Origin: Pseudoalteromonas viridis | GTDB taxonomy: Bacteria; Pseudomonadota; Gammaproteobacteria; Enterobacterales; Alteromonadaceae | DNA: 64,000 nt | Assembly (NCBI RefSeq): GCF_017742995.1 | Contig: NZ_CP072426.1 | Span: 806,001-870,000, forward strand | Direction: 5' to 3' | Shown here: piece by piece, positions 32,470-41,095 of the stretch | Position numbering within the stretch: position 1 is the first letter of the stretch | Layout of the letters: each line of letters starts with the position of its first letter | Made by a program: the position numbers and the translations under genes | The notes under the pieces: model-generated | Databases searched by the model: none | The model's input: only the letters and a program-made list of their open reading frames with translations | Told to the model about the DNA's origin: nothing

Positions 32470-33963
32470 ATGACGTTTAGATATGGTATCGATCGTCTGG
32501 ACCTGGACACAGTCAACGGCATTGCCGACGGCAGCATTAAAGCCGAACTGTGTCAGGAAGCGCTGGATAAAATCAACACCAGCCGCAGTAATGTTGACGT
32601 GATGGCCGCCTCAGACAAGGCTGTGTACGGTATCAACACCGGCTTTGGTCCGTTGTGCGACACGCAAATCTCACCAGAAGAGACCAATCTGCTGCAAAAA
32701 AACCTACTTATCACTCATGCTGTTGGGGTTGGCGAGCCAATTGCTAAGCCGATTTCTAAGCTGATGTTGATCACCAAAGTCCATGCGCTGAGCCAGGGTT
32801 TTTCAGGTATTCGCCTCGAAACCGTGGAGCGTATGCTGAAGTTTATTGAGCTGGACCTTATTCCTGTGGTGCCGGAGCAAGGCTCTGTGGGTGCATCGGG
32901 CGACCTTGCGCCGCTGTCTCACTTATTCCTGCCATTGCTTGGCGAAGGTGAATTCTGGCAGGGCGACAAAATAGTACCTGCGGCCGAAGCACTGAAAGAG
33001 CATGGTCTGGAGCCAATGGAGCTGCACGCCAAAGAAGGCCTGGCGCTGATCAATGGGACTCAGTTTATCCTCTCACACGCCATTACCGCGCTGACCAAAA
33101 TGCGCTATCTTCTGGACTTAGCTGACGTAGCTGGCGCCATGAGTATCGAAGGCATGCAAGGCAGCCAGTCGCCATTCCGTGAAGAGCTGCACCAGATTCG
33201 CGCCTTTGCCGGTAACCTGGAAGTGGCCAAGCGAATGCGCCGTTTATTCAAAGACTCGCAAAATATGGCCGACCACGAAGAGTGCGACCGCGTACAGGAC
33301 CCGTATTCACTGCGCTGTATTCCGCAGGTACACGGTGCATCTCGTAACGCTTACAACCACCTTAAAGAGCTGGCTGAGATTGAAATGAACTCAGTGACCG
33401 ACAACCCGATTGTGATCAGCAGCGAAGAAGCCATCTCGGGTGGCAGCTTCCACGGCCAGCCGCTGGCCATGGTACTGGATTACGCCTCAATCGCCGCAGC
33501 TGAGCTGGGTAATATTTCAGACCGCCGCTGTTATTTGCTGCTGGAAGGTCTGCACGGCCTGCCGCGCCTGTTGACGACTTCTGGCGGTCTTAACTCGGGC
33601 ATGATGATCCCGCAGTACACCACCGCAGCTTTGGTCACGGAAAACAAATCACTATGCTTCCCGCCGTCAGCAGACAGCGTACCCACCTCTATGGGCCAGG
33701 AAGACCACGTGTCTATGGGCAGTATCTCGGGTCGTAAACTGAACCAGATCCTGGGCAACCTGGAAAAAATCTTTGCCATTGAGCTGATGTATGCCGCTCA
33801 GGCCATTGAGTTCAGACGTCCTAACACTTGCTCAGACCTGATTGAAGAGAACTTTGCGCTGATCCGCAGCAAAGTCGCCAAACTTGAAGAAGACAGACTG
33901 CTTAAACCCGACATTGATCACATGGTAGCATTGGTTAAGTCACAAGCATTTACGGTTAACTAA
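32470..33963 (+). CDS. hutH: Histidine ammonia-lyase
   Basis: A 497-aa enzyme that converts L-histidine to urocanate and ammonia, the first step of histidine degradation. The MIO prosthetic group arises from Ala142-Ser143-Gly144 (GSVGASGDLAPL), at the same numbering as the Pseudomonas enzyme. The active-site Tyr53 is in YGINTGFG; NGTQ (about 195) and the DNP motif in SVTDNPIV are also present. Cytoplasmic homotetramer in known members. AGGAGAATAAA precedes the ATG. hutU follows 13 bp downstream in the same operon. Confidence 0.97.
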   Translation: MTFRYGIDRLDLDTVNGIADGSIKAELCQEALDKINTSRSNVDVMAASDKAVYGINTGFGPLCDTQISPEETNLLQKNLLITHAVGVGEPIAKPISKLMLITKVHALSQGFSGIRLETVERMLKFIELDLIPVVPEQGSVGASGDLAPLSHLFLPLLGEGEFWQGDKIVPAAEALKEHGLEPMELHAKEGLALINGTQFILSHAITALTKMRYLLDLADVAGAMSIEGMQGSQSPFREELHQIRAFAGNLEVAKRMRRLFKDSQNMADHEECDRVQDPYSLRCIPQVHGASRNAYNHLKELAEIEMNSVTDNPIVISSEEAISGGSFHGQPLAMVLDYASIAAAELGNISDRRCYLLLEGLHGLPRLLTTSGGLNSGMMIPQYTTAALVTENKSLCFPPSADSVPTSMGQEDHVSMGSISGRKLNQILGNLEKIFAIELMYAAQAIEFRRPNTCSDLIEENFALIRSKVAKLEEDRLLKPDIDHMVALVKSQAFTVN

Positions 33964-33976
33964 GGGGAAAATAACA

Positions 33977-35989
33977 ATGACCACCACACTGAGTTTTCAG
34001 GACCAAATTAAGCAAGGGATCCCCAGCGAGTTGCCTGCGCCTAAGCCTTACCCGGCCGGTGCCAACCGCGCTCCAAAGCGTAAAGACATTTTATCAGCCG
34101 ACGAAAAGCAACTGGCGCTGCGTAACGCCCTGCGCTATTTCCCGAAAGAATGGCATCAGGAGCTGGCGGCAGAGTTCGCCGAAGAGCTGAAAAACTTCGG
34201 CCGTATTTACATGTACCGCTTTAAGCCTAACTACGACCTTAAAGCGCGCTCAGTTAGCGATTACCCGGCCAAATGTCAGCAGGCCGCAGCCATTATGCTG
34301 ATGATCGACAACAACCTAGACCCGGCAGTAGCCCAGCATCCAGAGGAGTTGATCACTTACGGCGGTAACGGTGCGGTATTCCAGAACTGGGCGCAATATC
34401 TGCTGGCCATGAAGTACCTGAGCGAAATGGAAAGTGACCAGACACTACACATTTACTCTGGTCATCCGATGGGCTTGTTCCCGTCAAGCGAAGACGCACC
34501 GCGCGTTGTTGTCACCAATGGTATGATGATCCCCAACTACTCAAAACCTGATGACTGGGAAAAATTCAATGCGCTGGGCGTGACTCAGTACGGCCAGATG
34601 ACGGCGGGTTCTTTCATGTACATTGGCCCGCAGGGCATTGTTCATGGCACCACCATCACTGTGATGAACGCATTCCGTAAAGTCCTTGAACAAGGTGACA
34701 GCCCGAAAGGCAAGATCTTCCTCACCGCCGGTCTTGGCGGCATGAGTGGCGCACAACCTAAAGCGGGCAACATCGCTAACTGTATTACCGTCTGCGCCGA
34801 GGTGAACCCGGCCGCTGCCACTAAACGTCACCAGCAAGGCTGGGTTGATGAGCTGGTAGACAACATGGACGAGCTGGTTGCGCGCGTTAAAACCGCGCAG
34901 GCGAACGAAGAAGTGGTATCAATCGCTTACATCGGCAACGTGGTTGATGTCTGGGAAACATTCTATGAGCAGGATATCTTTATTCATCTGGGCTCAGATC
35001 AAACATCGCTGCATAACCCCTGGTCAGGCGGTTACTACCCGGTCGATATCAGTTTTGAAGAGTCAAACAGACTGATCCGCGAAGAGCCGGAAGTGTTCAA
35101 AGAAAAAGTGCAGGCCACGCTGAAGCGTCATGCCGATGCGGTGAACAAGCACACGGCCCGCGGCACTTACTTCTTCGATTACGGTAATGCCTTCTTGCTG
35201 GAGTCATCCCGTGCCGGTGGCGATGTGATGGCCGAAAACGGCATCGACTTCAAATATCCATCTTACGTGCAGGATATTCTTGGTCCTATGTGTTTTGACT
35301 ACGGTTTTGGCCCGTTCCGCTGGGTCTGTGCTTCTGGCAACCCGGCCGATCTGGATAAAACCGACGCCATCGCGGCAGAGGTGCTGAACAAGATCATGGC
35401 AGAGTCTCCGGCTGAAATTCAGCAGCAGATGCAGGACAACATCACCTGGATAAAAGATGCCAAGCAAAACAAACTGGTTGTTGGCTCACAGGCGCGTATT
35501 CTGTATGCCGACGCACAAGGTCGTATGGAAATTGCCAAAGCCTTTAACGATGCAATCGCACGCGGCGACATTGGTCCTGTGGTACTGGGCCGTGACCACC
35601 ACGATGTCAGTGGCACAGATTCACCGTTCCGCGAAACCTCAAACATTTATGATGGCAGCCGCTTCACCGCAGATATGGCCATTCATAACGTGATTGGCGA
35701 CAGCTTCCGTGGCGCAACCTGGGTATCTATCCACAACGGTGGTGGCGTTGGCTGGGGCGAAGTGATCAACGGCGGTTTTGGTATGGTGCTGGACGGCAGC
35801 AACGATGCTGAGCGTCGTCTTAAGTCTATGCTGTTGTTCGATGTGAACAATGGTATTGCACGTCGCAGCTGGGCTCGCAACGAAGAAGCCAACTTTGCGA
35901 TTAAACGCGAAATGGCCCGCACGCCTAAGCTTAAAGTGACACTGCCAAACGGCGTAGACGACGAGATTTTAAATAATCTGTCGCTGTAA
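33977..35989 (+). CDS. hutU: Urocanate hydratase, long form
   Basis: A 670-aa enzyme that hydrates urocanate to 4-imidazolone-5-propionate, using NAD+ as an electrophilic cofactor. Diagnostic segments: GGNGAVFQNWAQYL, SGHPMGLFPS, TAGSFMYIGPQGIVHGT, FLTAGLGGMSGAQPKA (Rossmann Gly loop), FDYGFGPFRWVCASG (conserved Cys region) and GRDHHDVSGTDSPFRET. Most bacterial HutU proteins are about 555 aa; this length matches the long form known from animals (UROC1) and some marine bacteria. AAGGGGAAAATAACA precedes the ATG; a strong terminator follows. Confidence 0.96.
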   Translation: MTTTLSFQDQIKQGIPSELPAPKPYPAGANRAPKRKDILSADEKQLALRNALRYFPKEWHQELAAEFAEELKNFGRIYMYRFKPNYDLKARSVSDYPAKCQQAAAIMLMIDNNLDPAVAQHPEELITYGGNGAVFQNWAQYLLAMKYLSEMESDQTLHIYSGHPMGLFPSSEDAPRVVVTNGMMIPNYSKPDDWEKFNALGVTQYGQMTAGSFMYIGPQGIVHGTTITVMNAFRKVLEQGDSPKGKIFLTAGLGGMSGAQPKAGNIANCITVCAEVNPAAATKRHQQGWVDELVDNMDELVARVKTAQANEEVVSIAYIGNVVDVWETFYEQDIFIHLGSDQTSLHNPWSGGYYPVDISFEESNRLIREEPEVFKEKVQATLKRHADAVNKHTARGTYFFDYGNAFLLESSRAGGDVMAENGIDFKYPSYVQDILGPMCFDYGFGPFRWVCASGNPADLDKTDAIAAEVLNKIMAESPAEIQQQMQDNITWIKDAKQNKLVVGSQARILYADAQGRMEIAKAFNDAIARGDIGPVVLGRDHHDVSGTDSPFRETSNIYDGSRFTADMAIHNVIGDSFRGATWVSIHNGGGVGWGEVINGGFGMVLDGSNDAERRLKSMLLFDVNNGIARRSWARNEEANFAIKREMARTPKLKVTLPNGVDDEILNNLSL

Positions 35990-36007
35990 GCTTTAAGAGC
36001 ACAGTGG

Positions 36008-36034
36008 AAAAGGCTGCCCCGGGCAGCCTTTTTT
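36008..36034 (+). terminator. Intrinsic terminator of hutHU
   Basis: The stem AAGGCTGCC/GGCAGCCTT with a short CC(GG) loop is followed by TTTT, about 20 nt past the hutU stop. Confidence 0.9.
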
Positions 36035-36267
36035 GTGGGCAATGCGCTAAGTGAGCGACCGTTCACGCACAACAAAAACAACCATTAAGCCTTTGTTTTT
36101 TAATGCAATTTAATTATTACCCACAGATTTTGTGACTATCTTGTGAGTAACTCAGGAATAATTCAGAAAACCAGCCGTTCAATTGCGCTCAATGTACAGT
36201 GAAATGTGCCATCCGCCTTGCAAATCCCTGGCCTGCATCACTAAACCCCTCCCTGCCATAAACGGGA

Positions 36268-37494
36268 TTAATGTCTAAGCGCCGGCAATAAAGACGCGCC
36301 CGTACCGTCGATATCAGACAGTAATTCAAGACCCAGGATCTGCGCAACGACCGGGTAAATATCCAGATTCTTCACCGGGCCAATTTCTACGCCCTGTTTA
36401 AACGCAGGGCCCACAGCGACAAAGGTGGCGTGCATATCGGGTGTGACTGCAAAGCCATGAGTGCCGTAGTGCTTATCTTTATCATCATAGGCAAAATAAC
36501 GCGGCGCCTGCGTTTCTATCACTATGTCAGCGGTGGTTGAATTGATGGTTACGCCACGGCTTTTCAGGGTTGCTTCACTGGTAATATGGTAGCGACCACG
36601 GGCATTGCGCATCAGCTGAGCGCGCACCTCATCGAGGTCTAACGTTGCCTTTGACTTCTTGTACAGCCAAACCTGAGTACCGCTGTTTTTAACGATGAAA
36701 TCGCTGAGATCGACGCTTAAGTCCGACAACTGCAAACGCTGCTCCGGGTCGAGCTGCGCCATGCCGTGATCCGACACTATGATCAGGTTCACGTCCTGCT
36801 CGACCTCGCGCTGAATGCGTCTTGCAAGCTGGCCAATCAGTTTGTCTACCTTTTGTACCGCCTGATAGGTTTGCTGTGCATCCGGGCCAAACTCATGTCC
36901 CATGGTATCCACCAGTGAAAAATACCCCGCAACAAAGCGGGGGCGCGTTTGCGCTGGCAGCTTAAGCCACTGCATTATCTGGTCGATGCGTTGCTGGTAG
37001 TCACTGTGCTTTGAGTAATGATAAAAATAGCTAGGTGTCATGCCATTAATGCGGGCATCCGACTCAGGCCAGAAATAGGTTGCGGCCTTTAAGCCTTGCA
37101 TTTCGGCCAGGTTCCAAAGCGGGATCCCGTTAAGCCAGGAGCTGTCGTCCTGACCACGGCCCATTTTGTAACACTGATCGCGCGCACTGTCGCAAAAATG
37201 ATTACCAACAATACCATGATTGGACGGCAGCAATCCGGTGATAATAGAAAGGTGATTGGGAAAAGTCTTGGTTGGATAAACAGGCTCCAGGTACTCGGCC
37301 CGAACGCCCTGTGCGGCGATAGAAGCCAGGTTTTTAGCCTTGTGCTTTTCGATGTAATCCCAGCGAAAGCCATCGAGCGAGATCATCACCACACTTTGCT
37401 CAGCACGCTGCTTATTTGCAGTTTGCTTTGCCAGAGTTAATGTCGGGATCAGAGAAATAAAAAAGAATAAAACCAGTAATACGCGATTGATCAT
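36268..37494 (-). CDS. Ectonucleotide pyrophosphatase/phosphodiesterase-type alkaline phosphatase superfamily enzyme
   Basis: A 408-aa exported protein (signal peptide about 1-22, LFFFISLIPTLTLA). NPP hallmarks: metal-binding D41 in VVMISLDGFRWDY, the nucleophile Thr77 in YPTKTFPNH, then GLLPSNHGIVGN; SLVDTMGHEFGP and IIVSDHGM hold the other metal ligands (Asp/His). The HGF in YGTHGFAV completes the second site. It probably cleaves nucleotide or lipid phosphodiesters in the periplasm. AAGGGCATT precedes the ATG. Confidence 0.9.
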   Translation of the reverse strand: MINRVLLVLFFFISLIPTLTLAKQTANKQRAEQSVVMISLDGFRWDYIEKHKAKNLASIAAQGVRAEYLEPVYPTKTFPNHLSIITGLLPSNHGIVGNHFCDSARDQCYKMGRGQDDSSWLNGIPLWNLAEMQGLKAATYFWPESDARINGMTPSYFYHYSKHSDYQQRIDQIMQWLKLPAQTRPRFVAGYFSLVDTMGHEFGPDAQQTYQAVQKVDKLIGQLARRIQREVEQDVNLIIVSDHGMAQLDPEQRLQLSDLSVDLSDFIVKNSGTQVWLYKKSKATLDLDEVRAQLMRNARGRYHITSEATLKSRGVTINSTTADIVIETQAPRYFAYDDKDKHYGTHGFAVTPDMHATFVAVGPAFKQGVEIGPVKNLDIYPVVAQILGLELLSDIDGTGASLLPALRH

Positions 37495-37610
37495 AATGCC
37501 CTTGCGTTCCTAAAACGATAAACCAGCGCAGGCACTGTAAAACCAAAAGATGAATAAAATGAAGGACCTTTTACCGAACCAGAGGCGTTTTACGACCAGT
37601 AACAGATTTT

Positions 37611-37633
37611 CGGGACGAGCAACGCCCGTCCCG
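37611..37633. terminator. Weak hairpin downstream of S66 peptidase gene
   Basis: CGGGACG/CGTCCCG, 7-bp stem with 9-nt loop, 17 nt beyond the stop codon at 37650 on the minus strand. No U-tract follows on that strand, so it is only a tentative transcript end. Confidence 0.35.
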
Positions 37634-37649
37634 TGCAGGCATGCGCAGG

Positions 37650-38690
37650 CTAACGTAAATGCTGGACCAGCGTCCACTGCTCACCACAAAATGAAACTTC
37701 TGCAAACGCCCCGTTGATCACCACCAGATTGGGGGCAATATGTGAAATATCGACACCCGTGACGACCGGTATCGACAGGTCGCCTAGCGCCATTTTCACC
37801 GCAGTTTCTCCATCAAAAGCTTTACCGGCCATGCCGGATACCGCATTTCGACCTATCAGAATACCGGCGGCATGCTCAAACGCACCGCGTAATTTCAGGC
37901 TCTGTAACGCCCGATAGTAGGCTGTCGGTGACTGCTCGGCGTTTTCGAAGTAAAAAATAAGCTTATCGTCCGGGTGCCTGTTGAGCAGTGACCGGGGATC
38001 AAAATACTCAGAGCCATACATCAGCATATGCGTATCCAGACAGCCGCCAATCAGCCTGCCCTGAAAAGACACCGGTTTTTTACTGCTAGCATCGTCCCCC
38101 AGCAACTGCCAGCCGCCTGGTTCAGTGAGGTTGAATACTGCATGACTGTCCTGCGCATAGTTACTGAAGCCCTGCTCAAAAAACGGCGCGTTGTTCTGAG
38201 TAAAGGCTTCACCTGTTGGCGTTTGCAGGTGCGCAAAGGTATTGGCTGTTAAAGGATCGCTTTGTGCCAGCGACAATTGCATCAGATTCGTACAATGGGC
38301 GCTTGCCCAGCCGAGCTTGCTGGTAAACGCGCTCAGCACTGTGCTGATATCGGAAAACCCCATCAGCCATTTTGGTCGTACCTGCTTTAATGCTTGCCAG
38401 TCCAGCAAAGGTAACAAGTCCATGGCAATTTCTCCGCCCCAGGGCGCCATGATGGCATCTACCTGGTCGTCGAGCAAAAACCGCATCAGTTCATCGGCTC
38501 GCTGCGTTGCAGGCGCACTAACATGCAACTCATTTTCGCGTAAGCAGCGCCCTTCGAGCACATTAAACCCACGCCGTACCAAATCGCCAAGCACCAGCTC
38601 AAGGCGTGCGTGCAGGGGCGATTCAACACCACTGGAAAATGCAGTTACCGCAATGGTACTGCCAGAGGTTAAAGGGGCTGGATAGTGCAT
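37650..38690 (-). CDS. S66-family LD-carboxypeptidase / MccF-like protein
   Basis: A 346-aa serine peptidase. The nucleophile Ser113 is in LMGFSDISTVL, following the conserved APWGGEIAMDLLPLLD segment. The Glu of the triad is probably in IFYFENAEQSP and the His in VTGVDISHIAPN. S66 enzymes trim murein tetrapeptides (LdcA) or, in the MccF branch, inactivate microcin C-type nucleotide-peptide antibiotics. The length and the EGRCLRE/HTDMLMYG-type features favour the MccF branch, but without a database comparison this is tentative. No microcin gene is adjacent. AAAGGACCGCTT precedes the ATG. Confidence 0.85.
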   Translation of the reverse strand: MHYPAPLTSGSTIAVTAFSSGVESPLHARLELVLGDLVRRGFNVLEGRCLRENELHVSAPATQRADELMRFLLDDQVDAIMAPWGGEIAMDLLPLLDWQALKQVRPKWLMGFSDISTVLSAFTSKLGWASAHCTNLMQLSLAQSDPLTANTFAHLQTPTGEAFTQNNAPFFEQGFSNYAQDSHAVFNLTEPGGWQLLGDDASSKKPVSFQGRLIGGCLDTHMLMYGSEYFDPRSLLNRHPDDKLIFYFENAEQSPTAYYRALQSLKLRGAFEHAAGILIGRNAVSGMAGKAFDGETAVKMALGDLSIPVVTGVDISHIAPNLVVINGAFAEVSFCGEQWTLVQHLR

Positions 38691-38859
38691 AAGCGGTCCT
38701 TTTTACATACTAAAAATTTAAAACCAGTTTTTTCATTACGTTAGGCAGGTATTAGTCACATAATTTCCCCACTTTGTCACTTCATTTCGCGCCTTTCTCA
38801 CGCTTTTTATTTTCGCAGCAACAACAATGGAGCCAGCTTTTTACGAAACGGATAAAACA

Positions 38860-41046
38860 ATGAATAAGTTGAACGCACTAAGCTTAGCACTATGTACCCT
38901 TTACACGACTTGTAGCGCAGCGCAGCAAACACCAGAACCCATTCGACCCTGGCAGCAGTTTACCCAAAGCGACACTGCTATCCCACGACTTGCGAAAGCC
39001 CCGAACATAGACGGTGAACTTGCACCTGATGAATGGACAAACGCCCGTGTGATCACCGAGTTTGTTGAGTTCCGCCCGACTGTGGGTGGTACACCCAGAT
39101 ACCCAGTCACCGCCTATGTGGCCTACGATGAACACTTCTTTTATGTTGCCGCAAAAATCACTCAGCCTGCTAACACTATAGTGGACCGGGTACTCACTCA
39201 GGGCGAGCGGATTTGGAATGAAGACTATTTTGGCCTGATCCTGGATACCAATCACGATAAATCCGATGGCTACTTATTTCATGTTACTCCCTCTGGCGTG
39301 CGCGAAGATGGCCTGGTGAATGGGACCGAGTACATCGCCGAATGGAAAACTCTGTGGTATGCCAAAACACAGCAACAACAAGACGGCTGGACAGTGGAAA
39401 TTGCTATACCCATGCAGTCTTTATCCTTTGACCCGGATGCCAAAAACTGGGGGTTACAATTACGCCATAAGCTCTCCAGCCCCTACGTGCAATCTTACTG
39501 GAATCTTAACAACCCCAACTCGCCAGGCTGGCATGCATCGCAAACTGCGCCCATTTCCGGTCTCGGTGAGTTGGACCAGGGGTTGGGAGTTGAAGTTAAA
39601 CCAGGACTGGCCTACAAGGATACCCTCGACGAGAGCAGCTTCGAGCCCTCCCTGGATGCCACCTACCGATTTACGCCCAGCCTGACCGGCCAGCTCACGC
39701 TGAATACCGACTTCTCTGGTACCGATGTCGACGAAATCGAAATGAACATGACCCGATTTGGTCAGTACTACAGCGAAAAGCGCGACTTCTTTTTACAGGA
39801 CAGTCAGATCTTCCGCTTTGGTGGCATGGATGATGACGATTATAACGGCATGCCCTTTTACTCCCGACGCATTGGTCAGGGGCCACAATCGGGCGTTCTG
39901 GATGTTAACTGGGGCACCAAGTTAACGGGTCGTGTGGGTAATACCGATCTGGGTGTATTAAGCGTCAATCAGGAGCGCGATGGCAATATTGACGAAACCA
40001 CTCAGCTCAGTGTCGCCAGAGCCAAGCAACATATTGGCGAGCGCCACCAGCTCGGTGCCATACTCACCCATGGCAGCGCCGATGACAGTGCCAGTCATGG
40101 CCTGACTGGGGTAGATTATCGTTTTGAAGATTTATTATTTGGTGAAGAGCAATTGATTGCCAACGCCTTTTACCAGTCCATTGACTTACCAGACGACACA
40201 CCCGACAGTGACAGCAAATCTTATGGCCTGGCGTTTTTGCTGCCCAATGATCGATTTTACCTGAATGCCAAATATCGCTATATCGGCAAGGACTTTAACC
40301 CGGCGCTGGGCTTTGTGAATCGCACCGACCTGAAATACTACCACCTCACCAGTCATTACCGGGTTCGTCCACAAACAGGCTGGCTCGGAGATAATCTTAA
40401 CCTCTACCAGGTCAGAGCCTATTATAAACGTTGGGAAAGTACCGAAGGCGAAAAAAAAGGCCAGCAGCTGTTTTTGCAACCTTTAGTCATTCAAACCCGG
40501 TCTAATGACTACTTTCACATCAGTTATGATATGTATAATAAAGTGCTCAAAGATCCGTTTAAATTCCGCGATAACATTCAATTTGCCAAAGGTGAATATG
40601 ATTATAATCAGTGGAACCTGTATTACGAAAGCGCCAGTGATCGACCAGTTTTCGTCAGCGGTCGGGTTGTAAAAGGCGACTTTTTTGATGCCGATTTAGA
40701 GCGCCTCAGCTTGACCATAAATACTCGTCCAAACAAACACTGGTATGTGCAACTTGGCCGTCATATGTACTATTACGAGCGCGCGGGCGAGAAAAACAAC
40801 ATGTATAACACCCGCTTGAAAGTGAATATTGCTTTCAACAGCGAATGGTCGTGGAATTCCCTGTTTCAGCACAATACCCAGTCAGACAGTTTCTCGCTGT
40901 TTAGCCGCTTGCGCTATGAACCGGCGCCGGATGAGCTCTACCAGCTCAGTATTAATAAGGGATATGACTTAGAGGATGGATGGCACGACAAACAAGCGCG
41001 ATTCAGTGAGACCGCCGTGAAGCTCAACTACACCTATCGGTGGTAA
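38860..41046 (+). CDS. CBM9-like/DUF5916 outer-membrane protein
   Basis: A 728-aa protein with a signal peptide (about 1-21, ending CSAAQ). An N-terminal CBM9-like domain (about 42-235: APNIDGELAPDEWTNARVI, AYVAYDEHFFYVAAKI, EDYFGLILDTNHD) is followed by a long region of amphipathic beta strands ending in aromatic YRW, consistent with a barrel. This matches the DUF5916-type proteins common in marine bacteria; function unknown, with carbohydrate or proteolysis-related roles proposed. I chose the ATG at 38860 because the signal peptide starts there. Convergent with the CadC-like regulator. Confidence 0.85.
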   Translation: MNKLNALSLALCTLYTTCSAAQQTPEPIRPWQQFTQSDTAIPRLAKAPNIDGELAPDEWTNARVITEFVEFRPTVGGTPRYPVTAYVAYDEHFFYVAAKITQPANTIVDRVLTQGERIWNEDYFGLILDTNHDKSDGYLFHVTPSGVREDGLVNGTEYIAEWKTLWYAKTQQQQDGWTVEIAIPMQSLSFDPDAKNWGLQLRHKLSSPYVQSYWNLNNPNSPGWHASQTAPISGLGELDQGLGVEVKPGLAYKDTLDESSFEPSLDATYRFTPSLTGQLTLNTDFSGTDVDEIEMNMTRFGQYYSEKRDFFLQDSQIFRFGGMDDDDYNGMPFYSRRIGQGPQSGVLDVNWGTKLTGRVGNTDLGVLSVNQERDGNIDETTQLSVARAKQHIGERHQLGAILTHGSADDSASHGLTGVDYRFEDLLFGEEQLIANAFYQSIDLPDDTPDSDSKSYGLAFLLPNDRFYLNAKYRYIGKDFNPALGFVNRTDLKYYHLTSHYRVRPQTGWLGDNLNLYQVRAYYKRWESTEGEKKGQQLFLQPLVIQTRSNDYFHISYDMYNKVLKDPFKFRDNIQFAKGEYDYNQWNLYYESASDRPVFVSGRVVKGDFFDADLERLSLTINTRPNKHWYVQLGRHMYYYERAGEKNNMYNTRLKVNIAFNSEWSWNSLFQHNTQSDSFSLFSRLRYEPAPDELYQLSINKGYDLEDGWHDKQARFSETAVKLNYTYRW

Positions 41047-41057
41047 TAATACATAAT

Positions 41058-41089
41058 AAAAAGCGCGTTGCCCTATTAAAGCGACGCGC
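41058..41089 (-). terminator. Intrinsic terminator of CadC-like gene
   Basis: Read on the minus strand: GCGCGT, 15-nt loop, ACGCGC, then TTTTTATTATG, beginning 7 nt after the stop codon at 41096. Confidence 0.8.
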
Positions 41090-41095
41090 AGCCTG

